Below, piece after piece: positions 1-7,365 of a stretch of DNA of 44,127 bases (position 1 is its first letter; the number at the start of each line of letters is the position of its first letter). Below the pieces are notes generated by a model, which saw only the letters and a list, made by a program, of their open reading frames with translations, did no database searches and had not been told where the DNA came from. Made by a program: the position numbers and the translations under genes. The stretch comes from an uncultured Campylobacter sp. (lineage in GTDB: Bacteria; Campylobacterota; Campylobacteria; Campylobacterales; Campylobacteraceae): the NCBI RefSeq assembly GCF_938045345.1, contig NZ_CALIMS010000008.1, forward strand, positions 1 through 44,127. The letters are read 5' to 3'.

Positions 1-24
1 AATTTTATATGCAAAGGAGCTTAA

Positions 25-411
25 ATGAAAGAAATTTATCCAACCGGTTTCGCGCCGAAAAAGGCGCATTATGCGCCGGGCATCTTAGACGACGACGGTA
101 CGCTCTATGTCTCTGGGCAGCTAAGCGTGGATCCACGCACGGGAGCCATCGCGGAGAGTCTTGCTACGCAGACCGCGCAGGCTCTAAGCAACGTCGCGGC
201 AGTGCTGGCCGCCGCGGGTGCGGATAAAGGCGACGTGCGGATGTGCCGCGTCTATACGCCTGACGTCGCGAATTGGGACGTGATCGACGAGCAGTACGCG
301 CTGTTTTTCGGCGCGCACAAGCCCGCTCGCGTCGTGGTACCGACTACGGCTCTACACTTCGGCTGCCTTGTAGAGATCGAGGCCCTCGCAAAAATCAAAG
401 AGAAAAAATAG
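25..411 (+). CDS. ridA: RidA family enamine/imine deaminase (YjgF/YER057c/UK114)
   Basis: This 128-residue protein matches the full length of the RidA family, small trimeric proteins that hydrolyse reactive 2-aminoacrylate and related enamines released by PLP enzymes. The family signature is near the C-terminus: KPARVVV with the conserved arginine, then CLVEIEALA. The N-terminal part carries the usual YVSGQLSVDP strand. The start is supported by AAAGGAG about 7 bases upstream. A PLP-dependent threonine-synthase-like gene starts 8 bp after the stop, so the two are very likely co-transcribed. That pairing fits a detoxifying role, because PLP lyases are the source of 2-aminoacrylate. The substrate is inferred from the family. 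Confidence 0.9.
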   Translation: MKEIYPTGFAPKKAHYAPGILDDDGTLYVSGQLSVDPRTGAIAESLATQTAQALSNVAAVLAAAGADKGDVRMCRVYTPDVANWDVIDEQYALFFGAHKPARVVVPTTALHFGCLVEIEALAKIKEKK

Positions 412-419
412 GAGTGAAA

Positions 420-1505
420 ATGAGCGATTTCATCTGCACGGGCTGCGGTAAGCACGCGCCCATCGATACTTTGAGTTATAAATGCGACTGCGGCGGGCTG
501 TATAAGCTAAACTCCGACGCGCCTAAATTTAACCCCGCGCTCGTAGATCAAAGCGAGTTTAGCATCTTTAGATACCGAAGATTTATGGGCATCGACACGG
601 CTAAATTTAGAGAAATTTCGATGGGCGAGGGGCTCACGGCTAGCGTGAAATTCGGCGAAAATCTCTATCTCAAGCTCGATTACGCGATGCCTACGCTTTC
701 GTTCAAAGATCGCGGCGCGGCGGTTTTGGCGCTGCATGCTAAAAATATCGGCGTGAAAAAGGTGCTGCAAGACTCCAGTGGCAACGCGGGCAATGCCGTG
801 GCGGCGTATTGCGCTCGCGCGGGCATCGAGTGCGAAATTTACGTCCCAAAGGGCACGTCGCCCAAAAAGATCGATATGATCAAAAGCCACGGCGCGCACG
901 TCACGGTGTTTGACGGCAGCCGCGACGAGACGGCGGATGCGTGCCGCAAAAAGGCCGCGCAGGAGCAGATCTATTACGCCAACCACGTCTATAATCCGAT
1001 CTTTTACGAGGGCACGAAGAGCTACATTTATGAGATCTACGAGCAGCTGGGTAGGGTGCCACGCAATATCTTCATCCCTGTGGGCAACGGCACGCTGCTG
1101 CTGGGCGCTCAAGCGGCGCTAGGCGAGTTATATGAGGGCGGTCTTATCGAGGCGCTGCCGAAAATTTTCATCGTTCAGGGCGAGCGTTGCGCTCCGCTTT
1201 TTGACGCTAAAGGTACGGCGCGCGCGATAGAGTCACAGCCGACGCTAGCGGAGGGTATCGCGATCGCAAGACCGATGCGCGCGGGTGAAATTCTTGGCTC
1301 TAGTTACGCGGGCGAACGAGAGGTGATCTTAGCGAGCGAGGGCGACATACTGCCAGCCAGAGCGGCGCTTGCGCGCGGCGGATTTTACGTCGAGCATACG
1401 ACCGCAGCTACCTACGCGGCGTATCTGCGCTACAAAGAAAGCCGCGATCTGCAAGGAGATAGCATCATCCCGCTTTGCGGCGCGGGGTTAAAGAGCGATC
1501 ATTAA
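420..1505 (+). CDS. Threonine-synthase-like PLP-dependent enzyme with N-terminal zinc ribbon
   Basis: The protein has 361 residues. Residues 5-25 hold CTGC and CDC cysteine pairs typical of the short zinc ribbon of class II (archaeal/plant-type) threonine synthases. The fold-type II PLP domain follows, with the Schiff-base lysine in LSFKDRGAA (about residue 101), the substrate loop DSSGNAGNA, and the glycine-rich phosphate loop PVGNGTLLLGA. The start at 420 follows GGAG (411-414), and the frame stays open upstream without any similarity to the family. Threonine synthase makes threonine from O-phosphohomoserine. However, the longer ThrC usually found in Campylobacter is a different protein, so this may act on another substrate (cysteate synthase and diaminopropionate ammonia-lyase are relatives). 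It probably forms an operon with ridA. Confidence 0.85.
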   Translation: MSDFICTGCGKHAPIDTLSYKCDCGGLYKLNSDAPKFNPALVDQSEFSIFRYRRFMGIDTAKFREISMGEGLTASVKFGENLYLKLDYAMPTLSFKDRGAAVLALHAKNIGVKKVLQDSSGNAGNAVAAYCARAGIECEIYVPKGTSPKKIDMIKSHGAHVTVFDGSRDETADACRKKAAQEQIYYANHVYNPIFYEGTKSYIYEIYEQLGRVPRNIFIPVGNGTLLLGAQAALGELYEGGLIEALPKIFIVQGERCAPLFDAKGTARAIESQPTLAEGIAIARPMRAGEILGSSYAGEREVILASEGDILPARAALARGGFYVEHTTAATYAAYLRYKESRDLQGDSIIPLCGAGLKSDH

Positions 1506-1903
1506 ATTTTAAGCGCCAGACGGATTTGTGCGGCTAGCTAGCGGCGAGGAATTTAAAATTTTCGCCGCTTTAAATTTAGCGAGTTTGTGAGTTTGTTTTT
1601 GGTGAAATTCTAAAAATTTAACGACGCGTAGGCTTTTAATTTAAACTTGTACCGAAGCGCGGGAACACCTTTTGTTTGCGGTGTGATACGGCGCGTTTTG
1701 TGGACGACTTTGCCGTTAGTTGGATTTGTAAAATTTATCTACGATAATTGGGCAGTCGCCCTTTAAATTTAAAAATACGATCAAAATTTTATAAAAATGA
1801 TCTTACGGGGTGTGGCACTATCCGCCCGTATCATTTATAAAATTTAGCCATTTTTTATCGCTCTTGGCGAGCGAGCTTCTACGCAGAGGATAAATTTGTG
1901 CGG
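1506..1903. other. Non-coding gap dense in AAATTT-type words
   Basis: I see no gene here on either strand. By eye there are about ten RAATTY hexamers (AAATTT, GAATTT, AAATTC) in roughly 360 bp, several inside longer AT runs such as TTTAAATTTAAAAA. Chance at this base composition would give one per several hundred bases. The two flanking genes are convergent, so transcription ends here, but no convincing GC-rich hairpin with a T-tract was found. Confidence 0.5.
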
Positions 1904-2452
1904 CTATTTCGAGTTTTCTTTAGCAATAAGCGTAAATTTAAGCACAAATTCGCTTTTTGCCGCAGTGTAGGCGTCTCGGTCAAACTCGTAGCGCTTCCAA
2001 AGCTCTAATTTAAGTGCCTCGTACCGCTTGGCGATATCCGCATTCGCCCGCAAAAAATCTCTAAAAAATATCTCATCCGCATCGCCGAAATTTCGCAGAT
2101 GCACGTGAAAAACGCGCTCGGCAAATCCCGCTTCGGTGTAGCCCTTATTTAGGCTGCAGCGGCTCTCGCTTTCGCTCATTAGCAGATAGCCCGCGTCTAT
2201 CAGGCGCTGTTTGGCGGCGGCGATATCCGAGCACTCGATCAAAATATCTATGATAGGCTTCGCCCAAATACCGCTTACCGCGGTGCTGCCGATATGGTGG
2301 ATCTTGATCTCGCCATGATCTCGCAGCAGACCGCGCAGAATTTCGCGCTCCTGCCTAAAGTATTCGCTCCAGCGCGGATCGTGCGGCACGAGACGTATTG
2401 GAAAGAGTCGCCACAGCTCCTGCAGGCTCATCGAAAGGAGTTTATTGCTCAT
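1904..2452 (-). CDS. GrpB (UPF0157) family nucleotidyltransferase-fold protein
   Basis: This 182-residue protein matches the GrpB/UPF0157 family over its whole length. The diagnostic elements are HHIGSTAVSGIWAKPIIDILI (about residues 51-71), with the family's GST and paired acidic/hydrophobic positions, and VFHVHLRN (about 114-121). The family has a nucleotidyltransferase-like fold. Some members are fused to CoaE or acetyltransferases, but the substrate is unknown. The start is supported by TTGGAG upstream. The gene stands alone, 35 bp downstream of tRNA-Ser on the same strand, and may partly be reached by readthrough from it. Confidence 0.85.
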   Translation of the reverse strand: MSNKLLSMSLQELWRLFPIRLVPHDPRWSEYFRQEREILRGLLRDHGEIKIHHIGSTAVSGIWAKPIIDILIECSDIAAAKQRLIDAGYLLMSESESRCSLNKGYTEAGFAERVFHVHLRNFGDADEIFFRDFLRANADIAKRYEALKLELWKRYEFDRDAYTAAKSEFVLKFTLIAKENSK

Positions 2453-2487
2453 CTTAACTCCAAAGTATTGGGTGAAATTTGAATGAA

Positions 2488-2575
2488 TGGCGGGTAGATA
2501 GGGATTCGAACCCTAGAAGGCTGACGCCTTACGCGCTTTCGAGGCGCGCTCCTTCGACCGCTCGGACATCTACCC
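2488..2575 (-). tRNA. tRNA-Ser, anticodon CGA
   Basis: Read on the minus strand, the 88-nt cloverleaf starts GGGTAGATG and ends with TCTACCC, discriminator G and an encoded CCA (2490-2488). The anticodon loop is CTCGAAA between 5-bp stems CGCGC and GCGCG, giving anticodon CGA for the UCG codon. The T-arm loop is GGTTCGAATCC. The long variable arm (AAGGCG...CAGCCTT region) is characteristic of serine tRNAs, as is the G discriminator. Confidence 0.95.
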
Positions 2576-2590
2576 GAATGAAAATGTAAT

Positions 2591-2610
2591 TTAAGCCAAA
2601 AATGGCTTAA
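2591..2610. repeat. Perfect inverted repeat upstream of tRNA-Ser
   Basis: TTAAGCCA and TGGCTTAA form a perfect 8-bp stem around four A residues. It ends 16 bp upstream of the 5' end of the tRNA gene. It could be an operator or lie in the leader of the tRNA transcript. It lacks a T-tract, so it is not an obvious terminator. Confidence 0.4.
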
Positions 2611-2870
2611 TAACAGATTTAAAAATGAAATTCCGCGTGAAATTTTGCCTGATTTTGCGGGCGGGGGTTGAAATTTAACGGCGCAAATTTAGATTTCGAT
2701 TTAAATCTACGGCTTAAGGTACGGCCCGGTGCGGCTTTTGGTATAAAATTTATTTCGTGCGCGTAGTTTTGGGCACGGAATTTTACCGATTTATGGATGA
2801 AATTTTACGCAAAAGCTCATCGTCGCGGCGGCGAAAAATCACTCGCCGTTTATAAATTTCATGCGCCGCC

Positions 2871-3293
2871 CTACAAAACCGAGATAAAAATTTTGATCTC
2901 GTCTCCGCCGTAAAACTCAAAATCCGTTTCAAACGCTCTTTTTAGTTCGCCGGACTCAAAAAAGCTCCAAATTTTGCTCCAAAACTTTGCTACGTTTTGC
3001 GGCTCATTCGGGAAGCTAAAAACCGCGTATTTGCCGCTTTTGATCTCCAAGGCTTCGTCGCTGCGGGGCGCTTTGGTGCCGATAAAGATATCGTAAAGCC
3101 CGTCGGCGCCGTCCTCGTAATCGTAATAGACGCCGTAAATCTCGCTCCGCCCGTCATAACACTCTTTCATAAATTTCGCCCACAGCGCGGGAATTTTGCC
3201 GCTTCCGCCTAGCTCGTCCGCGTTTTTCGTGCGGGCTTTTAATCCGTAAATTTTAAATCCGTCTAAATACGAAATTTTGATTTTTTCGCTCAA
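2871..3293 (-). CDS. GyrI-like / Cass2-type effector-binding domain protein
   Basis: This 140-residue single-domain protein resembles the stand-alone small-molecule-binding domains related to the AraC/Rob C-terminus (GyrI-like and integron Cass2 family). It begins with a strand and the segment YGLKARTKN, then IPALWAKFM, then IYGVYYDYEDGADGLYDIFI, a pattern typical of Cass2-like proteins. The C-terminal strand ends IKIFISVL. There is no DNA-binding domain, so it probably binds or sequesters a cationic or hydrophobic ligand. That role is inferred from the family. It lies just downstream of tkt on the same strand with a 15-bp gap. Confidence 0.7.
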   Translation of the reverse strand: MSEKIKISYLDGFKIYGLKARTKNADELGGSGKIPALWAKFMKECYDGRSEIYGVYYDYEDGADGLYDIFIGTKAPRSDEALEIKSGKYAVFSFPNEPQNVAKFWSKIWSFFESGELKRAFETDFEFYGGDEIKIFISVL

Positions 3294-3308
3294 ATTTTAC
3301 CCTTTCCG

Positions 3309-5237
3309 CTACTGCTCTAAAAGCTCTTTGGCCTGCTTTGCGATCGCGACGTCGGTGAAGCCGAAAAGCTTAAATAGCTCGTTTGCGTTGCCGCTCTCGC
3401 CGAAGCTTTGCATGCCATGTACCGCGTCTGCAAATTTATACCACTCAAGCGCGCTTGCGGCCTCGACGGCTAAAATTTTAGTTTGCGCCTGCAGGATTTG
3501 CGCCAGATAGTCAGCGTCCTGCTCGCACAAAAGCTCGAAGCACGGCGCGCTTACGACGTTTGCGCCGATGCCTTGCTCTTGCAGGATTGCCGCCGCTTTT
3601 AGGCAGAGCGAAACCTCGCTGCCGCTTGCGATGAGCGTGATACGCGCCTCTTTACTCTGCCTTAGCAGATACGCGCCGTTTTGTACGTCGCCCAAGACCG
3701 CCTTAGGCAGCGGCTCAAGTCCCTGACGCGAGCAGACGAACGCCGCGGGCGCATTCAGAGCAAGCGCCGTGCGCCAGCATTTTACGTTTTCGTTGCCGTC
3801 TGCGGGGCGGAAGGTGTAGAAGTCTGGCATCGCGCGGAAGGTGCTAAGCTGCTCTATAGGCTCGTGCGTCGGTCCGTCCTCGCCCACGCCGATGCTGTCG
3901 TGCGTGAAGACGAAGTAGTGGCGCAAACCCATCAGCGCCGCAAGTCTAGCGCCCGTTTTGAGATAATCGCTGAAGATAAAAAACGTTGCGCTGAACGGAA
4001 TGAAAAGCCCGTATCTCGCAAAGGCGTTGCCGATCGCCGCCATCGCGTGCTCGCGGATGCCGAAGTGTAAATTTTTGCCGCACGGAAAGTCGCCGCCGCC
4101 TTTTAGCTCGGTCTTGTTCGATGCCGCCAAATCGGCGCTTCCGCCCAAAAAGCCGGGCACCGCGTTTGCGATGGCGTTTAAAATTTTACCGTTGCTATCG
4201 CGCGTGGCGACCTTAAGCCCGCTAAAATCGGGGAATTCTATCTTGCTAAAATCGGGATTTAAAAGCTCGTTTAGAAGCGCTCTTTTTTCATCGCTTAGCT
4301 TTGCGAGTTTCTCCTTCCAAAGCCGTTCCTCCAAATCGCCTTTCTCGACCGCGGCGCGCGTTTCAAAAAGCACATCCTCGCTTACGATGAAGCTTTGGGC
4401 GGGATCAAAGCCCAGGCTTTGCTTAGCGCGCGCAAGCAGCTCCTCTCCAAGCGGCGCGCCGTGCGTCTTGGCCGTGCCCTCAAGCTCTAGCGCCCCCTTG
4501 CCGATCGTGGTGTTTGCGATGATGAGGTAGGGTTTTGCTTTGTTTTTGACCTCGTCAAGGACAAATTCTATCTGATCGAAATTATGCCCGTCGATGCGCG
4601 CGACCTCAAAGCCTTGCGCTTCAAATCGCACCTTCACGTCCTCAAACCACGCGATATCGGTGCTGCCATCGATCGTGATGCCGTTAGAATCATAAATTAT
4701 CGTGAGATTGTCGAGGTTATGTCTGCCTGCAAGCGCGCACGCTTCGTAGCTGATGCCCTCCTGTAGATCGCCGTCGCCGCAGAAGCAATAGACGCGGTGA
4801 TCAATGATCTCGTTTCCTTCCTCATTTAGCAGATGCGCGGCGTATTTTGCGGCCATCGCAAATCCGACTGCGTTTGCGACGCCCTGACCGAGCGGTCCGG
4901 TAGCGATCTCGACGCCCGGGGTAGTGATCTCCGGATGGCCCGGTGTTTTGGAGTGCAGGCGCCTGAAGCTTTTCAGATCGTCCATACTCAAATCATATCC
5001 GCTAAGGTAGAGGTAGCTATACACGAGCGCGCTTGCGTGTCCGCCCGAGAATATGACGCGGTCGCGGTTTAGCCACGCAGGATTTTTGGGGTTATGGCGG
5101 ACCTTGCCCATAAAGACGCTCATTACGTCGCTTAGCCCCATCGGCGTGCCGGGATGGCCTGAGTTGGCGCTTTGGATCATATCCGCGCTTAGAAATTTGA
5201 TCGTGTTTGAAATTTTACTTAGCTGCTCGCTCGACAT
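3309..5237 (-). CDS. tkt: Transketolase
   Basis: At 642 residues this is the usual length for a bacterial transketolase, the TPP- and Mg-dependent enzyme that moves two-carbon ketol units in the non-oxidative pentose phosphate pathway. Visible motifs are SANSGHPGTPMGLSDV near the N-terminus, the TPP motif GDGDLQEG (about residues 154-161), THDSIGVGEDGPTHEPIEQL in the pyrimidine domain, and the C-terminal regulatory-like domain with ITLIASGSEVSLCL. It starts 3 bp after the ispA stop with AAAGGATG as ribosome site. The ispA-tkt pair is conserved in C. jejuni (Cj1644-Cj1645). The transketolase supplies glyceraldehyde 3-phosphate and pentose phosphates. Confidence 0.97.
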   Translation of the reverse strand: MSSEQLSKISNTIKFLSADMIQSANSGHPGTPMGLSDVMSVFMGKVRHNPKNPAWLNRDRVIFSGGHASALVYSYLYLSGYDLSMDDLKSFRRLHSKTPGHPEITTPGVEIATGPLGQGVANAVGFAMAAKYAAHLLNEEGNEIIDHRVYCFCGDGDLQEGISYEACALAGRHNLDNLTIIYDSNGITIDGSTDIAWFEDVKVRFEAQGFEVARIDGHNFDQIEFVLDEVKNKAKPYLIIANTTIGKGALELEGTAKTHGAPLGEELLARAKQSLGFDPAQSFIVSEDVLFETRAAVEKGDLEERLWKEKLAKLSDEKRALLNELLNPDFSKIEFPDFSGLKVATRDSNGKILNAIANAVPGFLGGSADLAASNKTELKGGGDFPCGKNLHFGIREHAMAAIGNAFARYGLFIPFSATFFIFSDYLKTGARLAALMGLRHYFVFTHDSIGVGEDGPTHEPIEQLSTFRAMPDFYTFRPADGNENVKCWRTALALNAPAAFVCSRQGLEPLPKAVLGDVQNGAYLLRQSKEARITLIASGSEVSLCLKAAAILQEQGIGANVVSAPCFELLCEQDADYLAQILQAQTKILAVEAASALEWYKFADAVHGMQSFGESGNANELFKLFGFTDVAIAKQAKELLEQ

Positions 5238-5240
5238 TTT

Positions 5241-6092
5241 TCATCCTTTCAGGTATTTTTCTATCAAATTTAAAACCAAATCGCGTAGGCTCGCATCATA
5301 GCCGCTCATCGCGCCGCTTACCTCGTCTATTAGGCGTTGCTTGTAGCTTCTAGCGCCCGCAAGTCCGAGTAAATTTACGAAGGAATTTTTCGCGCCGTCT
5401 GCTCCTACTGGTTTGCCCGCGCTTGCCTCGTCGCCCGTGGCGTCGATGATGTCATCCTCGATCTGAAATATGAGACCTAGCTTTAGTCCGATTTTATAAA
5501 GCTCATGCGCGAGCTTGTCCTTTAGCCCGCCGATTATGGCGCCTAGCTCAAACGCCGCTGCAATCAGCGCGCCCGTTTTGTGCAGATGCAAAAACTCAAG
5601 CTCGCTTTGTTTTAACGGGCTGTTTTCAAAACGGCAATCGATAGCCTGACCCAGCACCATGCCGCTGCTGCCTGCGTTTCGCGCTAGAGTTTTAATGCAT
5701 TTTATCTTAATCTCGTCGCTTAGGTTCGCGCTTGCGGCGATCAAAAACGCGTCTGTATTTAGCGCATCGCCCACTAAAATCGCCGTGACCTCGTCGTATT
5801 TTTTATGCAGGCTCGGTTGCCCGCGGCGCAGATCCGCATCGTCCATCGCAGGCAGATCGTCGTGGATAAGCGAGTAGGTGTGGATCATCTCAAGCGCCAT
5901 CGCCATCGCCAACGCGCCCTCAAAGCGCCGCTCATCCACCGCCGAGACGACGCCTAGTAGCAGCTGTGCGCGAAAGTGCTTGCCGCCCGCTTGTAGCATG
6001 TAATTGAGCGCTTCCTCGAAGTACGGATGAAAGCTAGACGCCTTCAGTTCGTTATGCTTTAAATAGTCTTTAAATTTTTCTAAAATATCCAT
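5241..6092 (-). CDS. ispA: Polyprenyl (farnesyl/geranylgeranyl) diphosphate synthase
   Basis: The 283-residue enzyme condenses isopentenyl diphosphate with allylic diphosphates. The first aspartate-rich motif is in LIHDDLPAMDDADLRRG (DDxxxxD form typical of bacterial short-chain synthases) and the second is QIEDDIID. The N-terminal GGKHFRAQL loop binds diphosphate. The start at 6092 is chosen because MDILEKFKDYL begins the conserved domain and GGAT lies just upstream. The frame is open further upstream to 6347, but that stretch (Arg/Ser rich) is unlike the family. The gene is followed directly by tkt. The product length (C15 or C20) cannot be read from the sequence with certainty. Confidence 0.93.
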   Translation of the reverse strand: MDILEKFKDYLKHNELKASSFHPYFEEALNYMLQAGGKHFRAQLLLGVVSAVDERRFEGALAMAMALEMIHTYSLIHDDLPAMDDADLRRGQPSLHKKYDEVTAILVGDALNTDAFLIAASANLSDEIKIKCIKTLARNAGSSGMVLGQAIDCRFENSPLKQSELEFLHLHKTGALIAAAFELGAIIGGLKDKLAHELYKIGLKLGLIFQIEDDIIDATGDEASAGKPVGADGAKNSFVNLLGLAGARSYKQRLIDEVSGAMSGYDASLRDLVLNLIEKYLKG

Positions 6093-6544
6093 CGATCCTA
6101 CCTTGCGGTTTTGATTTGCTCTGCTTAGGTGCGCCCTTGACGAATGCAAATTCGCGCCCTTCGAATGCCTTTTCGTTGCGCAGCTTAGACTTTGCTGTCG
6201 CGAGCCGTTTGTATGTCGCGTAGAAGTAATCATGCCGCTTAAAATTTTAAATTTTAATTTCCCTAGCTTTACGCAGTGCGCGAGGCGAAGGATGCTCCGC
6301 TTTTTTGAGCCGCATCTTACGCTCGATTTTGCTCGCGGATGTCGCACAACGGCTCGCCTTGCTTTGTATTTAAGCTGCGCTAGCTAAATTTTACTTTGCG
6401 CCGCAGTGTAGCAGCCTGCCGAAATTTTAGAATTTGTCCTCGTGCCGCCCGTTAAATTTGACTGATTTGCTAAGGTTAAAATTTAATAACCTAGCGTCAA
6501 ATCAAGCAGGCTGCACTTTATGCAAAACGTACCGTCGCAAAAAT
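6093..6544. other. Non-coding gap between ybaB and ispA
   Basis: No gene is supported here. In C. jejuni this place between the ybaB and ispA homologues holds a PDZ-domain exported protein (Cj1643). No trace of such a domain is visible. The region is rich in AAATTT-type words and presumably contains the ispA-tkt promoter, though no clean TATAAT was found. Confidence 0.45.
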
Positions 6545-6685
6545 CTAAATTAACGCCGCCTTATAAAATCGGGCTTTATTTAGTTCGCTACAGAAGCCGC
6601 CTGCTTCGTAAAATCCAAACCGCTCGCCAGGCGGGAAGTAGTCGCCCTCTCTAAAAAGCCTGCTTTCAACGATTTTGAAATAGGT
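6545..6685 (-). pseudogene. Protein-like fragment directly after ybaB, same frame
   Basis: Immediately after the TGA stop of ybaB the same frame stays open for 46 codons and reads like real protein, for example FREGDYFPPGERFGFYEAGG followed by FCSELNKARFYKA. It has no ATG or GTG start and no ribosome site. It could be a remnant of a displaced gene or the end of a gene whose 5' part was replaced. I do not recognise the family. Confidence 0.35.
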
Positions 6686-7015
6686 TCAGCCCTTATTGCC
6701 GAGCAGATCGCCTAGGCTGCCGAGCCCTCCTAGCATGGACGCTGCGGCGCCTTTCTTTTCATTTTCGACGAGTTTTATCGCGTCGCCTATCGCCGAAATT
6801 AGCAGGATCTGCAAACTCTCTTTGTCGTTAAAAAGGCTGTCGTCGATGCTTAGATCGAGCACCTCGCCCGCGCCGTTTAGCCTGATGGCGACCATGCCCG
6901 CGCCCGATTTTACGGTAAATTCCTTGCGCGCATTCTCCTCCTCGATCTGCTTAGCCTTGGCCTGCATCTGATCGAGCATCTGCCCCATTTTTGAAAAATC
7001 CATTCCTTCGAACAT
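6686..7015 (-). CDS. YbaB/EbfC family nucleoid-associated protein
   Basis: This 109-residue protein belongs to the YbaB/EbfC family of small dimeric DNA-binding proteins. It has the N-terminal helix DFSKMGQMLDQMQAKAKQI, the central strand pair VAIRLNGAGEVLDLSID and the C-terminal helix region DAIKLVEN. The tail MLGGLGSLGDLLGNKG is glycine/leucine rich, as in many homologues. It starts 2 bp after the panD stop in the nifU-to-ybaB operon. In C. jejuni the homologue (Cj1642) directly follows murE. Here panD lies between them. Confidence 0.92.
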   Translation of the reverse strand: MFEGMDFSKMGQMLDQMQAKAKQIEEENARKEFTVKSGAGMVAIRLNGAGEVLDLSIDDSLFNDKESLQILLISAIGDAIKLVENEKKGAAASMLGGLGSLGDLLGNKG

Positions 7016-7017
7016 CT

Positions 7018-7365
7018 TTACTCCGTTATTTGGTTTTTTTCGTTTACCTGCACGATTTTAGGCTTGAAGCTTCTTACTTTTTTGGCGCTCATCTGAGCAT
7101 AAGCCACTATGATAACGACATCGCCGACGCAGACTTTGCGTGCGGCCGCGCCGTTTAGGCAGATCCCGCCCTTTTTCTCACCGCGGATCACGTAGGTAGC
7201 GAAGCGCTCGCCGTTATTGACGTTTAGGATCTCTACTTTTTGGTACTCGCAGAGCCCCGCAGCCTCGATGAGCTCGGGCCCGATCGTAATGGAGCCCACG
7301 TAGTTGAGGTTGGCGTCCGTCACGCGCGCGCGGTGGATTTTGCTTGATAAAATTTCGATTTTCAT
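7018..7365 (-). CDS. panD: Aspartate 1-decarboxylase
   Basis: This 115-residue proenzyme makes beta-alanine from aspartate for pantothenate and coenzyme A. The self-cleavage site that generates the pyruvoyl group is Gly24-Ser25 in NYVGSIT. Other family features are KIHRARVTDANL near the N-terminus, NGERFATYVI, and the GxICLNGAAAR loop. The start codon overlaps the murE stop by 4 bp (ATGA), so translation is probably coupled. Its place inside a cell-wall/nucleoid operon differs from C. jejuni, where pan genes are elsewhere. Confidence 0.96.
   Translation of the reverse strand: MKIEILSSKIHRARVTDANLNYVGSITIGPELIEAAGLCEYQKVEILNVNNGERFATYVIRGEKKGGICLNGAAARKVCVGDVVIIVAYAQMSAKKVRSFKPKIVQVNEKNQITE

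Noticed and set aside
507..1112. Open frame of 201 codons on the minus strand inside the threonine-synthase-like gene
   Set aside because: Shadow of a well-supported PLP enzyme. The translation is Arg/His/Ala-rich with no recognisable fold.
4000..4530. Plus-strand open frame of 176 codons within tkt
   Set aside because: Ser/Pro/Leu-rich shadow opposite a fully conserved transketolase.
6093..6347. Extension of ispA upstream to an ATG at 6347
   Set aside because: The added 85 residues are Arg/Ser-rich and unlike the family, while the ATG at 6092 has a ribosome site and starts the conserved domain.
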